NCBI RefSeq assembly: GCF_000333895.2
Contig: NZ_ANFM02000035.1
Span: forward strand, 1-64,000
From: Grimontia indica
Lineage (GTDB): Bacteria > Pseudomonadota > Gammaproteobacteria > Enterobacterales > Vibrionaceae
Length of the DNA stretch: 64,000 nt
Direction of reading: 5' to 3'
The position numbers and the translations under genes are program-made. The notes beneath the pieces are model-generated. The model did not search any database, was not told where the DNA came from, and saw only the letters and a program-made list of their open reading frames with translations. How positions within the stretch are numbered: the stretch's first letter is position 1; the number at the start of each line of letters is the position of its first letter. Below are positions 1 to 9,321 of this stretch, piece after piece.

Positions 1-180
1 GAATTTCCCTTCGAAGCGGGCGGCCATTTTACTGATTCGAAACAGCGCGTCAAGCGTTTATTTCAACTCAATTTTTGAGGCCTTCGCCGTACCGATTTGA
101 GTGGGCGTTTCCGCTGTGGAAGCCGCTCTCCGTGTCGGTGAGGCGGCATTATAGGGAGGTCTGAAATCCTGGCAAGGGCT
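1..180 (-). promoter_or_regulatory. tandem rRNA operon promoters P1 and P2
   Basis: Two strong sigma-70 promoters read leftwards out of the window. P1 has TTGCCA (170-175, minus) and TATAAT (148-153) separated by 16 bp, followed by a GC-rich discriminator. P2 has TTGACG (48-53) and TAAAAT (26-31), also with 16 bp, followed by GGCCGCC. A/T tracts upstream of P1 (about 180-210) look like an UP element. Tandem promoters with GC-rich discriminators are typical of growth-rate and ppGpp controlled rrn operons. In E. coli hemG is directly followed by rrsA, so an rRNA operon just off the left edge is inferred. The 16S gene itself is not in the window. Confidence 0.8.
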
Positions 181-237
181 TTTTTGAGGTTTTTTATGAA
201 AAACGGTGCGTTCGATTACTTTTCACCCAAAATGGCA

Positions 238-765
238 TTAAAGTGAACGAAATCGCTCTGAAAAGTCCTTAACTCTATCCCAGTTGGTGTACTCAACTTC
301 TTTGGTTGGGTCAGTTTCGCCGCCTGTCATCTTCATGATGAACTGAATCATGACACGATCGAAAAGCTTATAGCGGGGATAATAGAGCGCACCGGCGAAC
401 ACATCTTGCAGTTCTGGCTGCCAAGGCGACAGTTTTCTGAACTTCTTCATATAGACACTACCTTCCGGTGTGTCTTTACCAGGTTTGCGTGCTGTCAGAT
501 TCACGCAGAAAAAGGCAGCTTTCTTTTCGTTGAGCGCAGAGAGGTTGTTTTCGATAAACCGGTATAGCTTCTTATTCAGGTGACCATACCGAATTGACGC
601 ACCAATCAGTACCTTGTCATATTCCGCCCAATTCACCTCAGGCATGTCGTGCAGGTCCACCAGCTCACATTCGTAGTTACCTGCCAATTCGCTTTCAATA
701 GAACGAAGAATCTTTACTGTCTGCCCTTCACGACTCGAGTGAAGTAAAAGCGCCTTTTTCATCAT
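238..765 (-). CDS. hemG: protoporphyrinogen IX dehydrogenase (menaquinone), flavodoxin-type HemG
   Basis: A 175-residue flavodoxin-fold protein that oxidises protoporphyrinogen IX to protoporphyrin IX in heme synthesis, passing electrons to the quinone pool at the inner membrane. The N-terminal phosphate-binding loop (LLHSSREGQT, about residues 7-16) and the segment VLIGASIRYGHLNKKLYRFI (about 52-71) are typical of the E. coli HemG family. Length matches (about 180). Translation can start at either of two adjacent ATGs (765 or 762), behind a weak AGGA. It is the last gene of yigZ-trkH-hemG, 17 bp after trkH, as in E. coli. No terminator hairpin is visible before the rrn promoters downstream. 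Confidence 0.95.
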   Translation of the reverse strand: MMKKALLLHSSREGQTVKILRSIESELAGNYECELVDLHDMPEVNWAEYDKVLIGASIRYGHLNKKLYRFIENNLSALNEKKAAFFCVNLTARKPGKDTPEGSVYMKKFRKLSPWQPELQDVFAGALYYPRYKLFDRVMIQFIMKMTGGETDPTKEVEYTNWDRVKDFSERFRSL

Positions 766-782
766 TATTCCTATAAAAGCTA

Positions 783-2240
783 TCAGCTACGCCAGAAGGT
801 CGGCGTAAAAAGAACCAGTAAGGTGAACACTTCGAGACGTCCGAACAACATGGAGACAATCAGTACCCATTTCGCGCCACTATTAATATCGCCAAAGTGA
901 ACTGCAACCTCGCCCAAACCAGGGCCGAGGTTGTTAAGGGTTGCCGCAACCGCAGAGAACGCCGTTAACTCATCAATACCTGTCGCGATAAGCCCCAGCA
1001 TACAGATTACAAATACCAGCGCATAGGCAGAGAAGAATCCCCAAACTGCATCCACCACCTGTTGAGGCAATGCTTTGTTGCCCACTTTGATGGTGTACAC
1101 CGCCCTTGGGTGCACCAGACGTTTCAGTTCACGAGAACCTTGCAGTGACAGCAGCAGGATTCGGATCACTTTCATACCGCCCCCCGTTGAGCCTGCACAC
1201 CCACCTATAAAAGAGGAAAACAGTAGAAGCACCGGCAGGAATAATGGCCACTCAGAAAAACTCGTCGTGGTATAACCCGCTGTCGTGGAAATCGATACGG
1301 TCTGGAAGATGGCTTGGTTAAAAGCTTCGAACTCTGACTCGTAAGTGCCATGGTTGATCAACATACCAAACACAATCGCCAGTAGGATAAGCTGGATCAC
1401 GATAAACGCACGGAACTCAGGGTCTTTGAAATAGAAGCCAGGATGCAGCTTGCCACTGGCAAAAGCAGCAAAGTGTAGCGAGAAATTACATGCTGAAATA
1501 AAGAGGAAGAACACTGTGATGAAGTTAATCGCCGGGCTGTTGAAATAGCCGATACTTGCATCATGGGTTGAGAATCCGCCGATCGCTACTGTAGAAAAGC
1601 TGTGGCTGATAGCATCGAATACCGACATCCCCGCCAGCCAGTAAGCCGATGCGCAGGAAACGGTCAGCGCAAGATAGATATACCACAGCGCTTTCGCCGT
1701 TTCTGCAATACGCGGTGTCATCTTGCTGTCTTTAACCGGCCCCGGGATTTCAGCACGATAAAGCTGCATACCACCGATACCGAGCACTGGCAGAATGGCG
1801 ACTGCGAGCACAATGATACCCATGCCCCCGAACCATTGCAGAAGCTGACGGTAAAACAGTACCGCTTTTGGCAGGTTGTCGAGCCCCACCATCACCGTTG
1901 CCCCGGTCGTCGTAAGGCCTGAGAAAGATTCAAAGAAGGCGTCGGTTACCGACATATTGGGTTGTTCTGACAGCATGAACGGAATAGACCCCGCGCTGCC
2001 GATTACCGTCCAGAACAGCACCACAATCAAAAAGCCATCACGGGCTTTCAATTCATGTCTGAAACGTCGGTTAGGAAACCAGAGAAGACCACCGCCCGCG
2101 AGAAGAAGGAAGAAAGTGAGAACAAAAGGGAAACCTTCACCATCGCGGTAAATGAATGCCACCACGGCTGGCGCCAGCATGGTGATACTGAAAAGGGCAA
2201 GAAGAAGCCCGACAATCCGGATAATTGAACGAAATTGCAT
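783..2240 (-). CDS. trkH: Trk potassium uptake system membrane subunit TrkH
   Basis: A 485-residue inner-membrane K+ translocation subunit that works with cytoplasmic TrkA. The chain shows the SKT/TrkH architecture of repeated TM-loop-TM units. Selectivity-filter-like segments are visible, for example SGLTTTGATV (about 109-118), STVAIGGFST (about 216-225), STTAGYTTTS and LNNLGPGLGE near the C terminus. The C terminus GRLEVFTLLVLFTPTFWRS is highly typical of TrkH. It lies between yigZ (42 bp upstream) and hemG (17 bp downstream), so co-transcription is likely. A second TrkH paralogue begins off the right edge (see 63727). Confidence 0.96.
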   Translation of the reverse strand: MQFRSIIRIVGLLLALFSITMLAPAVVAFIYRDGEGFPFVLTFFLLLAGGGLLWFPNRRFRHELKARDGFLIVVLFWTVIGSAGSIPFMLSEQPNMSVTDAFFESFSGLTTTGATVMVGLDNLPKAVLFYRQLLQWFGGMGIIVLAVAILPVLGIGGMQLYRAEIPGPVKDSKMTPRIAETAKALWYIYLALTVSCASAYWLAGMSVFDAISHSFSTVAIGGFSTHDASIGYFNSPAINFITVFFLFISACNFSLHFAAFASGKLHPGFYFKDPEFRAFIVIQLILLAIVFGMLINHGTYESEFEAFNQAIFQTVSISTTAGYTTTSFSEWPLFLPVLLLFSSFIGGCAGSTGGGMKVIRILLLSLQGSRELKRLVHPRAVYTIKVGNKALPQQVVDAVWGFFSAYALVFVICMLGLIATGIDELTAFSAVAATLNNLGPGLGEVAVHFGDINSGAKWVLIVSMLFGRLEVFTLLVLFTPTFWRS

Positions 2241-2282
2241 AGCCTTGGACGGCTCATCCTTATATTCAGGGGTGAGCCTGAA

Positions 2283-2909
2283 TTATGTATTTTTATCAAG
2301 CCCGGCCACGCTAACCTGACCGCGGGAGCGATTAAAAATCTCCGCTGCGATCTGTTCGGCACTCCGTGCATCCACTTCCACTGTCATCTCCACATTATGG
2401 CTGAATTCAGTATTAACCTGAACCGCGTTATGGGAAGCCAGTATCGATTCGATCAAGGCAATGTGAGGGTATTCACAGCTTATTGTGAACTGAACCGTAA
2501 TCGCCTTCTCTTTCGTTGCCAGTTGCAGTAGCGCCTGTTGCACACCGCCACCATAAGCTTTGACCAGCCCACCAGTCCCCAGCCGGATACCACCGTAGTA
2601 TCGCGTCACCACCGCAGTGATCTCGCCCACACCACTTCCAGATAGCTGCGCAAGGATAGGTTTACCGGCCGTACCGGAAGGCTCTCCGTCATCACTGAAG
2701 CCCCAACTCATCGAGTCTTCAGGTCGCCCAGCAACGAATGCCCAACAGTTATGGCGCGCGTCGGCATGCTTCGCTTTGATTTCTGCCACAAACGCTTTGG
2801 CACTTTCGATGCCTGGCGTATGGGCGAGATAGGTAATAAAGCGGCTCTTCTTTATATCTTCTTCCGATATCACGGGTGATAACGGGATCAGATAAGGCGA
2901 GGTATTCAT
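2283..2909 (-). CDS. yigZ: YigZ / IMPACT family protein
   Basis: About 208 residues, of the YigZ/IMPACT (UPF0029) family. The N-terminal domain carries the conserved SRFITYLAHT, HNCWAFVAG, SDDGEPSGTAGKPIL and VTRYYGGIRLGTGGLVKAYG segments. A smaller C-terminal alpha/beta domain of about 70 residues follows. The molecular role of bacterial YigZ is not settled; eukaryotic IMPACT modulates GCN2 signalling. The start is placed at the second Met (2909), because the peptide then begins MNTSPYLIPL as in homologues; four extra codons are possible upstream. It is the first gene of yigZ-trkH-hemG and diverges from fadB. The E. coli neighbour pepQ is absent here. Confidence 0.92.
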   Translation of the reverse strand: MNTSPYLIPLSPVISEEDIKKSRFITYLAHTPGIESAKAFVAEIKAKHADARHNCWAFVAGRPEDSMSWGFSDDGEPSGTAGKPILAQLSGSGVGEITAVVTRYYGGIRLGTGGLVKAYGGGVQQALLQLATKEKAITVQFTISCEYPHIALIESILASHNAVQVNTEFSHNVEMTVEVDARSAEQIAAEIFNRSRGQVSVAGLDKNT

Positions 2910-3005
2910 GCGAGTCACCATAAATTGAAAAGGCGCGGGATTTTAACACAAGAAAATCGTAACACAGCAAAAGCGCTAACTCGTTGAAATAGTGAGAATG
3001 CAAGA

Positions 3006-3048
3006 TTCAAACAGATAGTTTAAACACAAATTTCAAACATCTGTTTAA
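3006..3048 (+). promoter_or_regulatory. two PsrA-like operator boxes upstream of fadBA
   Basis: Two imperfect palindromes of the type CAAAC-N4/5-GTTT. The first is at 3006-3025 (CAAAC, five-base gap, GTTTA) and the second at 3032-3048 (TTCAAAC, ATCT, GTTTAA). The known PsrA operator in gammaproteobacteria is (G/C)AAAC-N4-GTTT(G/C), and PsrA represses fatty-acid oxidation genes. The match is by eye. Both boxes lie 115-160 bp before the fadB start, in the region shared with divergent yigZ. Confidence 0.55.
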
Positions 3049-3162
3049 CATTTCTATTGCCTTTTTGTTCAGCCCGGCTCAGACTAAAGCTGACTATAAC
3101 GACTACCCTCTACCTAAAGGTAAACCAAACCAGACAAAGATCTGGCAATACGGAGATAGAAC

Positions 3163-5328
3163 ATGATTTACCAAGGTGACACCCTGTCCGTGCGCTATCT
3201 GGAAGATGGCCTCGCGGAGCTGAACCTCGATGCACCCGGCTCTGTTAATAAATTCGACCTTGCGACACTGGAAAGTCTCAACGAGGCGCTTAATGCTCTC
3301 TCGCAAAAGTCCGACGTAAAAGCCCTGCTGCTGACGTCTGCCAAACCAGCATTTGTCGTAGGCGCAGATATCACTGAATTCCTCGGCCTGTTTGCCAAGC
3401 CAGAGGAAGAGCTCTCAAATTGGGTCACGCACGCGAACGATATCTTCAACAAACTCGAAGATCTGCCTTTCCCTACCGTTTCCGTCATTTCCGGTTTCGC
3501 GCTAGGTGGTGGCTGCGAGTGCATTCTTGCTACTGATTTCCGTATTGCTGATTCCACCGCGCGCATCGGCCTGCCAGAAACCAAACTTGGTATCATGCCG
3601 GGCTTTGGCGGCACCGTGCGTATGCCACGTCTGGTGGGCGCAGATACCGCGATGGAGCTCATCACCGCAGGTAAAGAAAGCAAAGCAGATGCCGCACTCA
3701 AAATCGGTCTGGTTGATGCCGTGACGGCACCGGATGACCTGCGTGATGCTGCGATTGCCCTTGCTAAGCAAGCCATTGATGGCAAACTGGACTGGCAATC
3801 ACGTCGTGCACAGAAAAAAGCGCCACTGCAACTGAACAAGATTGAAGCCACCATGAGCTTCACCATGGCCAAAGGCATGGTGGCGCGTGTGGCAGGTCCT
3901 CACTACCCAGCTCCTATGACTGCAGTTGTGGCGATTGAAGAAGCGTCACGCTCCGACCGCGACGGTGCCTTGCTGGTTGAGAACAAGCACTTCGTCAAAC
4001 TGGCGAAGAACGATGTCACTCAGGCACTGGTTGGTATTTTCCTTAATGACCAATACCTGAAATCCAAAGCCAAAAAAGCCGCCAAAGAAGGCAAGCCAAC
4101 TGAGCGTGGTGCTGTACTGGGTGCAGGCATCATGGGTGGCGGTATCGCTTACCAGTCAGCCAGCAAAGGTGTGCCGGTACTGATGAAAGACATCAGTCAG
4201 GCTTCGCTGGAAACCGGCATGAAAGAAGCATCCAAACTGCTGAACAAGCAATTGGAGCGTGGTCGTCTTAACGGTCTGAAAATGGCAGAAGTACTTGCCT
4301 CTATCACCCCTAGCCTTCACTACGCAGGTATCGAGCAATCTGACGTGGTTGTTGAAGCCGTGGTGGAGAACCCGAAAGTGAAAGCGGCAGTACTGAGCGA
4401 AGTAGAAGCCTTGCTACCAGAAGGTGCAGTACTGACTTCCAACACCTCCACCATTCCTATCGATCTGTTGGCGAAATCGCTCAAGCGACCAGAAAACTTC
4501 TGCGGCATGCACTTCTTTAACCCCGTGCACCGCATGCCACTGGTAGAAGTCATTCGCGGTAAGGATACCTCAGAAGAAACCGTGGCACGCGTAGTGGCCT
4601 ACGCCGCCAAGATGGGTAAAAGCCCAGTGGTCGTCAACGACTGCCCAGGGTTCTTTGTAAACCGCGTGCTGTTCCCCTACTTTGCCGGTTTCAGCATGCT
4701 GCTTCGTGACGGTGCTGACTTCACCAAAGTCGACAAAGTGATGGAGAAGAAGTTCGGCTGGCCAATGGGTCCTGCTTACCTACTTGATGTTGTAGGCATT
4801 GATACTGCACACCATGCACAGGCTGTGATGGCAGAAGGTTTCCCAGAACGCATGGCGAAAAGCTACCGCGATGCTGTCGATGTGATGTTTGAGTCCGAGC
4901 GCTTTGGTCAGAAGAATGGCGTCGGTTTCTACAAATACTCGGTCGATCGTAAAGGCAAGCCTAAGAAAGACGTGGATGCTGATGTCGCAGGCCTGCTGTC
5001 AACAGTGATCGGTTCAGCGACCGATTACAGCGACGAAGAGATCATCAACCGCATGATGGTGCCGATGATCAACGAAGTAGTGCGTTGTCTGGAAGAAGGC
5101 ATTATCGCGACTCCTCAGGAAGCAGACATGGCGCTGGTTTACGGCCTTGGCTTCCCTCCATTCCGAGGCGGTGTATTCCGTTATCTGGATACCATTGGAC
5201 TGGCAAACTATGTTGCTATGGCTGACCAACTGGCCAATCTGGGCCCTGCCTATGAAGTGCCACAAGGTCTTCGCGACAAAGCTGCCAAAGGCGAAGGGTA
5301 TTTCGATGCCCAACGACAGTCTGCCTAA
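3163..5328 (+). CDS. fadB: fatty acid oxidation complex subunit alpha FadB
   Basis: A 721-residue multifunctional beta-oxidation enzyme: enoyl-CoA hydratase/isomerase plus 3-hydroxyacyl-CoA dehydrogenase, cytoplasmic, in an alpha2beta2 complex with FadA. The N-terminal crotonase domain (about 1-190) has [10 protein letters not shown] and the oxyanion segment [15 protein letters not shown]. The NAD-binding dehydrogenase domain starts at about residue 313 with [19 protein letters not shown], followed by the C-terminal HCDH domain with NRVLFPYF. Length equals E. coli FadB (729) within a few residues. It is 27 bp upstream of fadA in one operon. Two PsrA-like boxes lie upstream, which suggests induction by long-chain acyl-CoA. 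Confidence 0.98.
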   Translation: MIYQGDTLSVRYLEDGLAELNLDAPGSVNKFDLATLESLNEALNALSQKSDVKALLLTSAKPAFVVGADITEFLGLFAKPEEELSNWVTHANDIFNKLEDLPFPTVSVISGFALGGGCECILATDFRIADSTARIGLPETKLGIMPGFGGTVRMPRLVGADTAMELITAGKESKADAALKIGLVDAVTAPDDLRDAAIALAKQAIDGKLDWQSRRAQKKAPLQLNKIEATMSFTMAKGMVARVAGPHYPAPMTAVVAIEEASRSDRDGALLVENKHFVKLAKNDVTQALVGIFLNDQYLKSKAKKAAKEGKPTERGAVLGAGIMGGGIAYQSASKGVPVLMKDISQASLETGMKEASKLLNKQLERGRLNGLKMAEVLASITPSLHYAGIEQSDVVVEAVVENPKVKAAVLSEVEALLPEGAVLTSNTSTIPIDLLAKSLKRPENFCGMHFFNPVHRMPLVEVIRGKDTSEETVARVVAYAAKMGKSPVVVNDCPGFFVNRVLFPYFAGFSMLLRDGADFTKVDKVMEKKFGWPMGPAYLLDVVGIDTAHHAQAVMAEGFPERMAKSYRDAVDVMFESERFGQKNGVGFYKYSVDRKGKPKKDVDADVAGLLSTVIGSATDYSDEEIINRMMVPMINEVVRCLEEGIIATPQEADMALVYGLGFPPFRGGVFRYLDTIGLANYVAMADQLANLGPAYEVPQGLRDKAAKGEGYFDAQRQSA

Positions 5329-6519
<1,191 letters not shown>

Positions 6520-6538
6520 ACAAAAACGTGTCGTCATC

Positions 6539-6567
6539 AAAGCCGGGTTTAATACCCGGCTTTGTTA
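6539..6567 (+). terminator. fadBA terminator hairpin
   Basis: A 10-bp stem (AAAGCCGGGT at 6539-6548 with ACCCGGCTTT at 6554-6563), a 5-base loop, then GTTATTT. The T tract is weak, but the position directly after fadA supports termination. Confidence 0.7.
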
Positions 6568-6593
6568 TTTGTAGCGGAGTATTGCTATATAGC

Positions 6594-6610
6594 TATGCGC
6601 TTAACGCATA
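6594..6610. repeat. short inverted repeat upstream of acuI
   Basis: TATGCG (6594-6599) and CGCATA (6605-6610) flank a 5-base centre, about 90 bp before the acuI start. It may be an operator, but nothing identifies a regulator. Confidence 0.3.
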
Positions 6611-6699
6611 TTAATCATGATTTAGTTTCATTATTTTCATGACCACTTTGGTTCTACACTGTATTTCATACGTTTATTCCCCTTTCCGGAGGACATCCC

Positions 6700-7680
6700 A
6701 TGTTCAAAGCACTGGTACTGGACCAAGCTGACAAAATCACCACTTCAAGCATTCAAGAACTCGACGTTAGCCGACTGCCACAAGGCGATGTGCTAATCGA
6801 CGTGGATTACTCCTCACTGAACTATAAAGATGGTCTGGCTATTACAGGCAAAGGCAAGATCTGTCGTGAGTTCCCAATGGTGCCAGGTATCGACCTGGCA
6901 GGGACAGTGGCAGAATCTTCAGATTCTCGTTTTACCGCCGGACAGAAAGTGGTACTGACTGGCTGGGGCGTCGGTGAAACCCATTGGGGTGGCATGGCAC
7001 AAAAAGCGCGCCTCAAAGCTGACTGGTTGGTTCCACTGCCAGAAAAGCTCTCTGGCGATCAGGCAATGAAAATCGGTACTGCGGGTTTGACAGCCATGCT
7101 GTGTGTACAGGCACTTCAAGATGCTGGCATCACACCAGAGAAAGGTGAAATTCTGGTGACAGGCGCAAGTGGCGGTGTCGGTTCAGTGGCAGTCACGCTG
7201 CTGTCTGAATTGGGTTACCAAGTGGTAGCAGTAACAGGCCGTTCAAGCGAGAATGGTGAATGGCTGAAATCGCTGGGCGCGTCACGTGTGGTAGAGCGTA
7301 GCGAATTTGAAGAACCTGCTCGCCCATTGGAAAAACAAATTTGGGCTGGCGCGGTAGATACCGTTGGCAGCAAGATGCTGGCAAAAGTACTGGCACAAGT
7401 TGATTACGACGGCGCAGTCGCAGCATGTGGTCTTGCAGGCGGTTTCGATCTGCCAACCACAGTCATGCCATTTATCCTTCGCGGCGTGAAACTGCTGGGT
7501 GTGGATTCTGTATACGCGCCTTTCGAGCGTCGCCAGAAAGCGTGGCAGCGTATATCTGAGTTGCTGCCAACGAGCTACTACAATAACGGCTGTCGCGAAA
7601 TCTCACTGGAAGAAGTACCAGAAGCAGCAGAAGCCATCACCAATGGTCAAATCACTGGCCGTGTGGTGATCAAGCTGTAA
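6700..7680 (+). CDS. acuI: acrylyl-CoA reductase AcuI/YhdH family
   Basis: A 326-residue zinc-free medium-chain dehydrogenase/reductase. Family members reduce acryloyl-CoA to propionyl-CoA with NADPH, detoxifying acrylate formed in DMSP or propionate metabolism. The N-terminal GroES-like part contains YSSLNYKDGLAITGKGKI and PGIDLAGTV. The Rossmann part has the nucleotide-binding GASGGVGSVAV (about 155-165) and GLAGGFDLPTTVMPFILRGV, both characteristic of AcuI/YhdH. Length matches E. coli YhdH/AcuI (324). The SD GGAGGA lies just upstream of the ATG. It stands alone between two terminators, so it is probably monocistronic. Confidence 0.92.
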   Translation: MFKALVLDQADKITTSSIQELDVSRLPQGDVLIDVDYSSLNYKDGLAITGKGKICREFPMVPGIDLAGTVAESSDSRFTAGQKVVLTGWGVGETHWGGMAQKARLKADWLVPLPEKLSGDQAMKIGTAGLTAMLCVQALQDAGITPEKGEILVTGASGGVGSVAVTLLSELGYQVVAVTGRSSENGEWLKSLGASRVVERSEFEEPARPLEKQIWAGAVDTVGSKMLAKVLAQVDYDGAVAACGLAGGFDLPTTVMPFILRGVKLLGVDSVYAPFERRQKAWQRISELLPTSYYNNGCREISLEEVPEAAEAITNGQITGRVVIKL

Positions 7681-7698
7681 GCCTTCTTTGCGGTATAC

Positions 7699-7728
7699 AA
7701 AAAACGGAGCCTATCGGCTCCGTTTTTT
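7699..7728. terminator. bidirectional terminator between acuI and lysR
   Basis: The stem ACGGAGCC / GGCTCCGT has an A run before it and a T run after it. It can therefore terminate acuI on the plus strand and the convergent LysR gene on the minus strand. Confidence 0.88.
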
Positions 7729-7745
7729 GTTTGAAAGATTGAGGG

Positions 7746-8687
7746 TCAAACAAACCCCATGTCTTTAATCCGCGTATCGATAAGGCGGCTGCACTCTTCT
7801 TTAATCAGGTTTCTAAGCCATACCTGCGCCGCGGAGTGCTCCGTCCTTGGGTGCCAAATCAGGGAATAATCAAACGGCTTAAATTCGAACGGCAGTGGCT
7901 TAATCACCAAATCGTATTTTTCACCCACGAGATAAGCCAAGTCAGCAGGAACCGTAATGATAAGCGGCAGGCTATCCAACATCGCTACCGCAGCTTCCAG
8001 GTGATAAGCACGCAATGCCAGTTTCGGCTCTGGGTGTCCGCGCAACGCTTCATCGATCAGTGCTTTCACGCCATCACTGATGGCAATCACTGCATGTGGG
8101 TAAGCCAGGTAGTCTTCGAGCGTTAGCGCTTTATCGGCCAAAGGGTGATGTTTCGACACCATGCAGAATACGCTCACCAGTCCCAACCTGTCAGACTGAA
8201 GCGGGTCAACGGGACCGGTCGGGCGGCAAATCGCCATGTCGCACCCTTCCGAGGTCAACTGACGCATTAACTGGTCATGCTGCAAAGGGGCGAACTCCAG
8301 TGACAAACCCGGCGCTTCCTCATAAATACGCGGCAATGCAAATGGCAAAATGGTTTGCATGGCGTAATCAGTCGTTGCGATCTTAAAAGACTGCTCACAC
8401 TTGGCCGGATCAAACTCTTCAGGCGAAAGGACATGACGAAGTGTATCTAGTGGCGCTGTCAGTTGAGCATTCAACTCCAACGCTCTTTGGGTTGGGATCA
8501 ACTGTTGTCCGTGCCGGGTAAACAAGGGATCACCTGTAAGGCTTCTCAATCGTCCCAGAACCCTACTCATCGCTGACTGGCTAAGGCTTAGACGTATAGC
8601 CGCTTTACTCACGCTGCCTTCTTCCAGCAGCACACGAAGCGCGATTAGCAGGTTTAAGTCGCGGCGGTAGATATCTTCAAGTTCCAT
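7746..8687 (-). CDS. LysR-family transcriptional regulator
   Basis: About 313 residues with an N-terminal winged helix-turn-helix (LNLLIALRVLLEEGSVSKAA, then SLSQSAMSRVLGRLR) and a C-terminal LysR substrate-binding domain starting near residue 90 (FKIATTDYAM). This is the normal LTTR length. The start is taken at 8687 (MELEDIYRRDLN), because a TATAAT (minus, 8716-8721) lies about 30 bp upstream of it; an ATG at 8735 would place the promoter inside the gene. It is convergent with acuI. The target and effector are unknown; acuI regulation is possible, but the arrangement does not show it. Confidence 0.88.
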   Translation of the reverse strand: MELEDIYRRDLNLLIALRVLLEEGSVSKAAIRLSLSQSAMSRVLGRLRSLTGDPLFTRHGQQLIPTQRALELNAQLTAPLDTLRHVLSPEEFDPAKCEQSFKIATTDYAMQTILPFALPRIYEEAPGLSLEFAPLQHDQLMRQLTSEGCDMAICRPTGPVDPLQSDRLGLVSVFCMVSKHHPLADKALTLEDYLAYPHAVIAISDGVKALIDEALRGHPEPKLALRAYHLEAAVAMLDSLPLIITVPADLAYLVGEKYDLVIKPLPFEFKPFDYSLIWHPRTEHSAAQVWLRNLIKEECSRLIDTRIKDMGFV

Positions 8688-8715
8688 AACATGCCCAAAG
8701 AGTGCTAACGTTGCC

Positions 8716-8721
8716 ATTATA
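8716..8721 (-). promoter_or_regulatory. -10 element of the LysR-family gene
   Basis: TATAAT on the minus strand about 30 bases before the chosen start. No good -35 is seen, which would be consistent with an activator-dependent or autoregulated promoter. Confidence 0.45.
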
Positions 8722-8784
8722 AGCATGCCAGTCACCGATAAGGGTGATTGAGAAAGGCGTTTATTGATATTTGGCGAACGCCAG

Positions 8785-8900
8785 ATAAAAAAAATCCCGC
8801 ATTAAAGCGGGGAAGCCCAAGAAAACTGGGTGTGAGTGTAGTCGATGAGTGAGTTAGCCTAGCTGTTTCGCCATGTTCACATTCGTTTGAACATCATTCG
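8785..8900 (-). ncRNA. candidate small RNA ending at a strong terminator
   Basis: On the minus strand there are two hairpins in a row: CCCA...TGGG (8814-8831) and CCCGC-TTTAAT-GCGGG (8796-8811) followed by eight T residues. This is a textbook intrinsic terminator, but no minus-strand gene precedes it; the next gene on that strand, lysR, starts 100 bp further on behind its own -10 box. The transcript would therefore be a short non-coding RNA of perhaps 90-120 nt. Alternatively it is a terminated leader of lysR (attenuation). A seven-codon mini-ORF begins at about 8874. The promoter position is not resolved. Confidence 0.45.
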
Positions 8901-8915
8901 TTAACAACTTGTTAA
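8873..8915. promoter_or_regulatory. two adjacent palindromes, possible operators
   Basis: The first is ATGTTCA (8873-8879) / TGAACAT (8888-8894), with an 8-base spacer. The second is TTAACAACTTGTTAA (8901-8915), a perfect palindrome with a single central base. They lie in the lysR-tusA intergenic region, at the probable start of the candidate minus-strand RNA. Confidence 0.45.
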
Positions 8916-8951
8916 TTAAGTTACACATGTTTTTTACAAATCCAACCCCTG

Positions 8952-8979
8952 TTGAATATTTAGTCTTCATAAGTATGAT
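8952..8979 (+). promoter_or_regulatory. tusA promoter
   Basis: TTGAAT (8952-8957) and TATGAT (8974-8979) are 16 bp apart, placing the start of transcription about 25 bases before the tusA ATG. Confidence 0.5.
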
Positions 8980-9010
8980 CGGGTCGACGTTTTCAATGTG
9001 ATAAATGCAG

Positions 9011-9256
9011 ATGAGTTCAGAATTTGAAAATCCGGATCACTTTTTAGACGCAGAAGGCCTGCGTTGTCCGGAACCAGTCATGATGGTAAGAAAAACAATC
9101 CGCAACATGGCGGAGGGTGAAACCTTACTGGTGACGGCGGACGATCCGTCAACGACACGCGATATCCCAAGTTTCTGCCGTTTCATGGACCACACCCTTG
9201 TTGCCCATGAGTCAGGAACCAGTCCATTCCGCTATCTGATCAAGAAAGGTCTTTAA
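9011..9256 (+). CDS. tusA: sulfurtransferase TusA
   Basis: An 81-residue sulfur carrier that takes persulfide sulfur from IscS and passes it to TusBCD in the 2-thiolation of tRNA wobble uridine; it also has wider roles in sulfur trafficking. The catalytic Cys lies in the signature [17 protein letters not shown] (about residue 19), followed by [13 protein letters not shown]. Starting at the second Met (9011) gives exactly the E. coli TusA length and register (81 residues); an ATG two codons upstream is also possible. No good SD is seen for either. It is monocistronic, with its own promoter and terminator. Confidence 0.95.
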   Translation: MSSEFENPDHFLDAEGLRCPEPVMMVRKTIRNMAEGETLLVTADDPSTTRDIPSFCRFMDHTLVAHESGTSPFRYLIKKGL

Positions 9257-9287
9257 GATCTTCTGAACAGATAAACGAGCGGAAATG

Positions 9288-9313
9288 AAAAAGGCAGCCA
9301 AGGCTGCCTTTTT
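9288..9313. terminator. bidirectional terminator after tusA
   Basis: The stem AAAAAGGCAGCC / GGCTGCCTTTTT with a two-base loop serves tusA and the convergent gene at 9322-9585. Confidence 0.9.
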
Positions 9314-9321
9314 CGTGTCTG

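Noticed and set aside
3195-3878. 227-codon minus-strand frame inside fadB
   Set aside because: It is antisense to the crotonase domain, serine- and arginine-rich, with no family match; a shadow frame.
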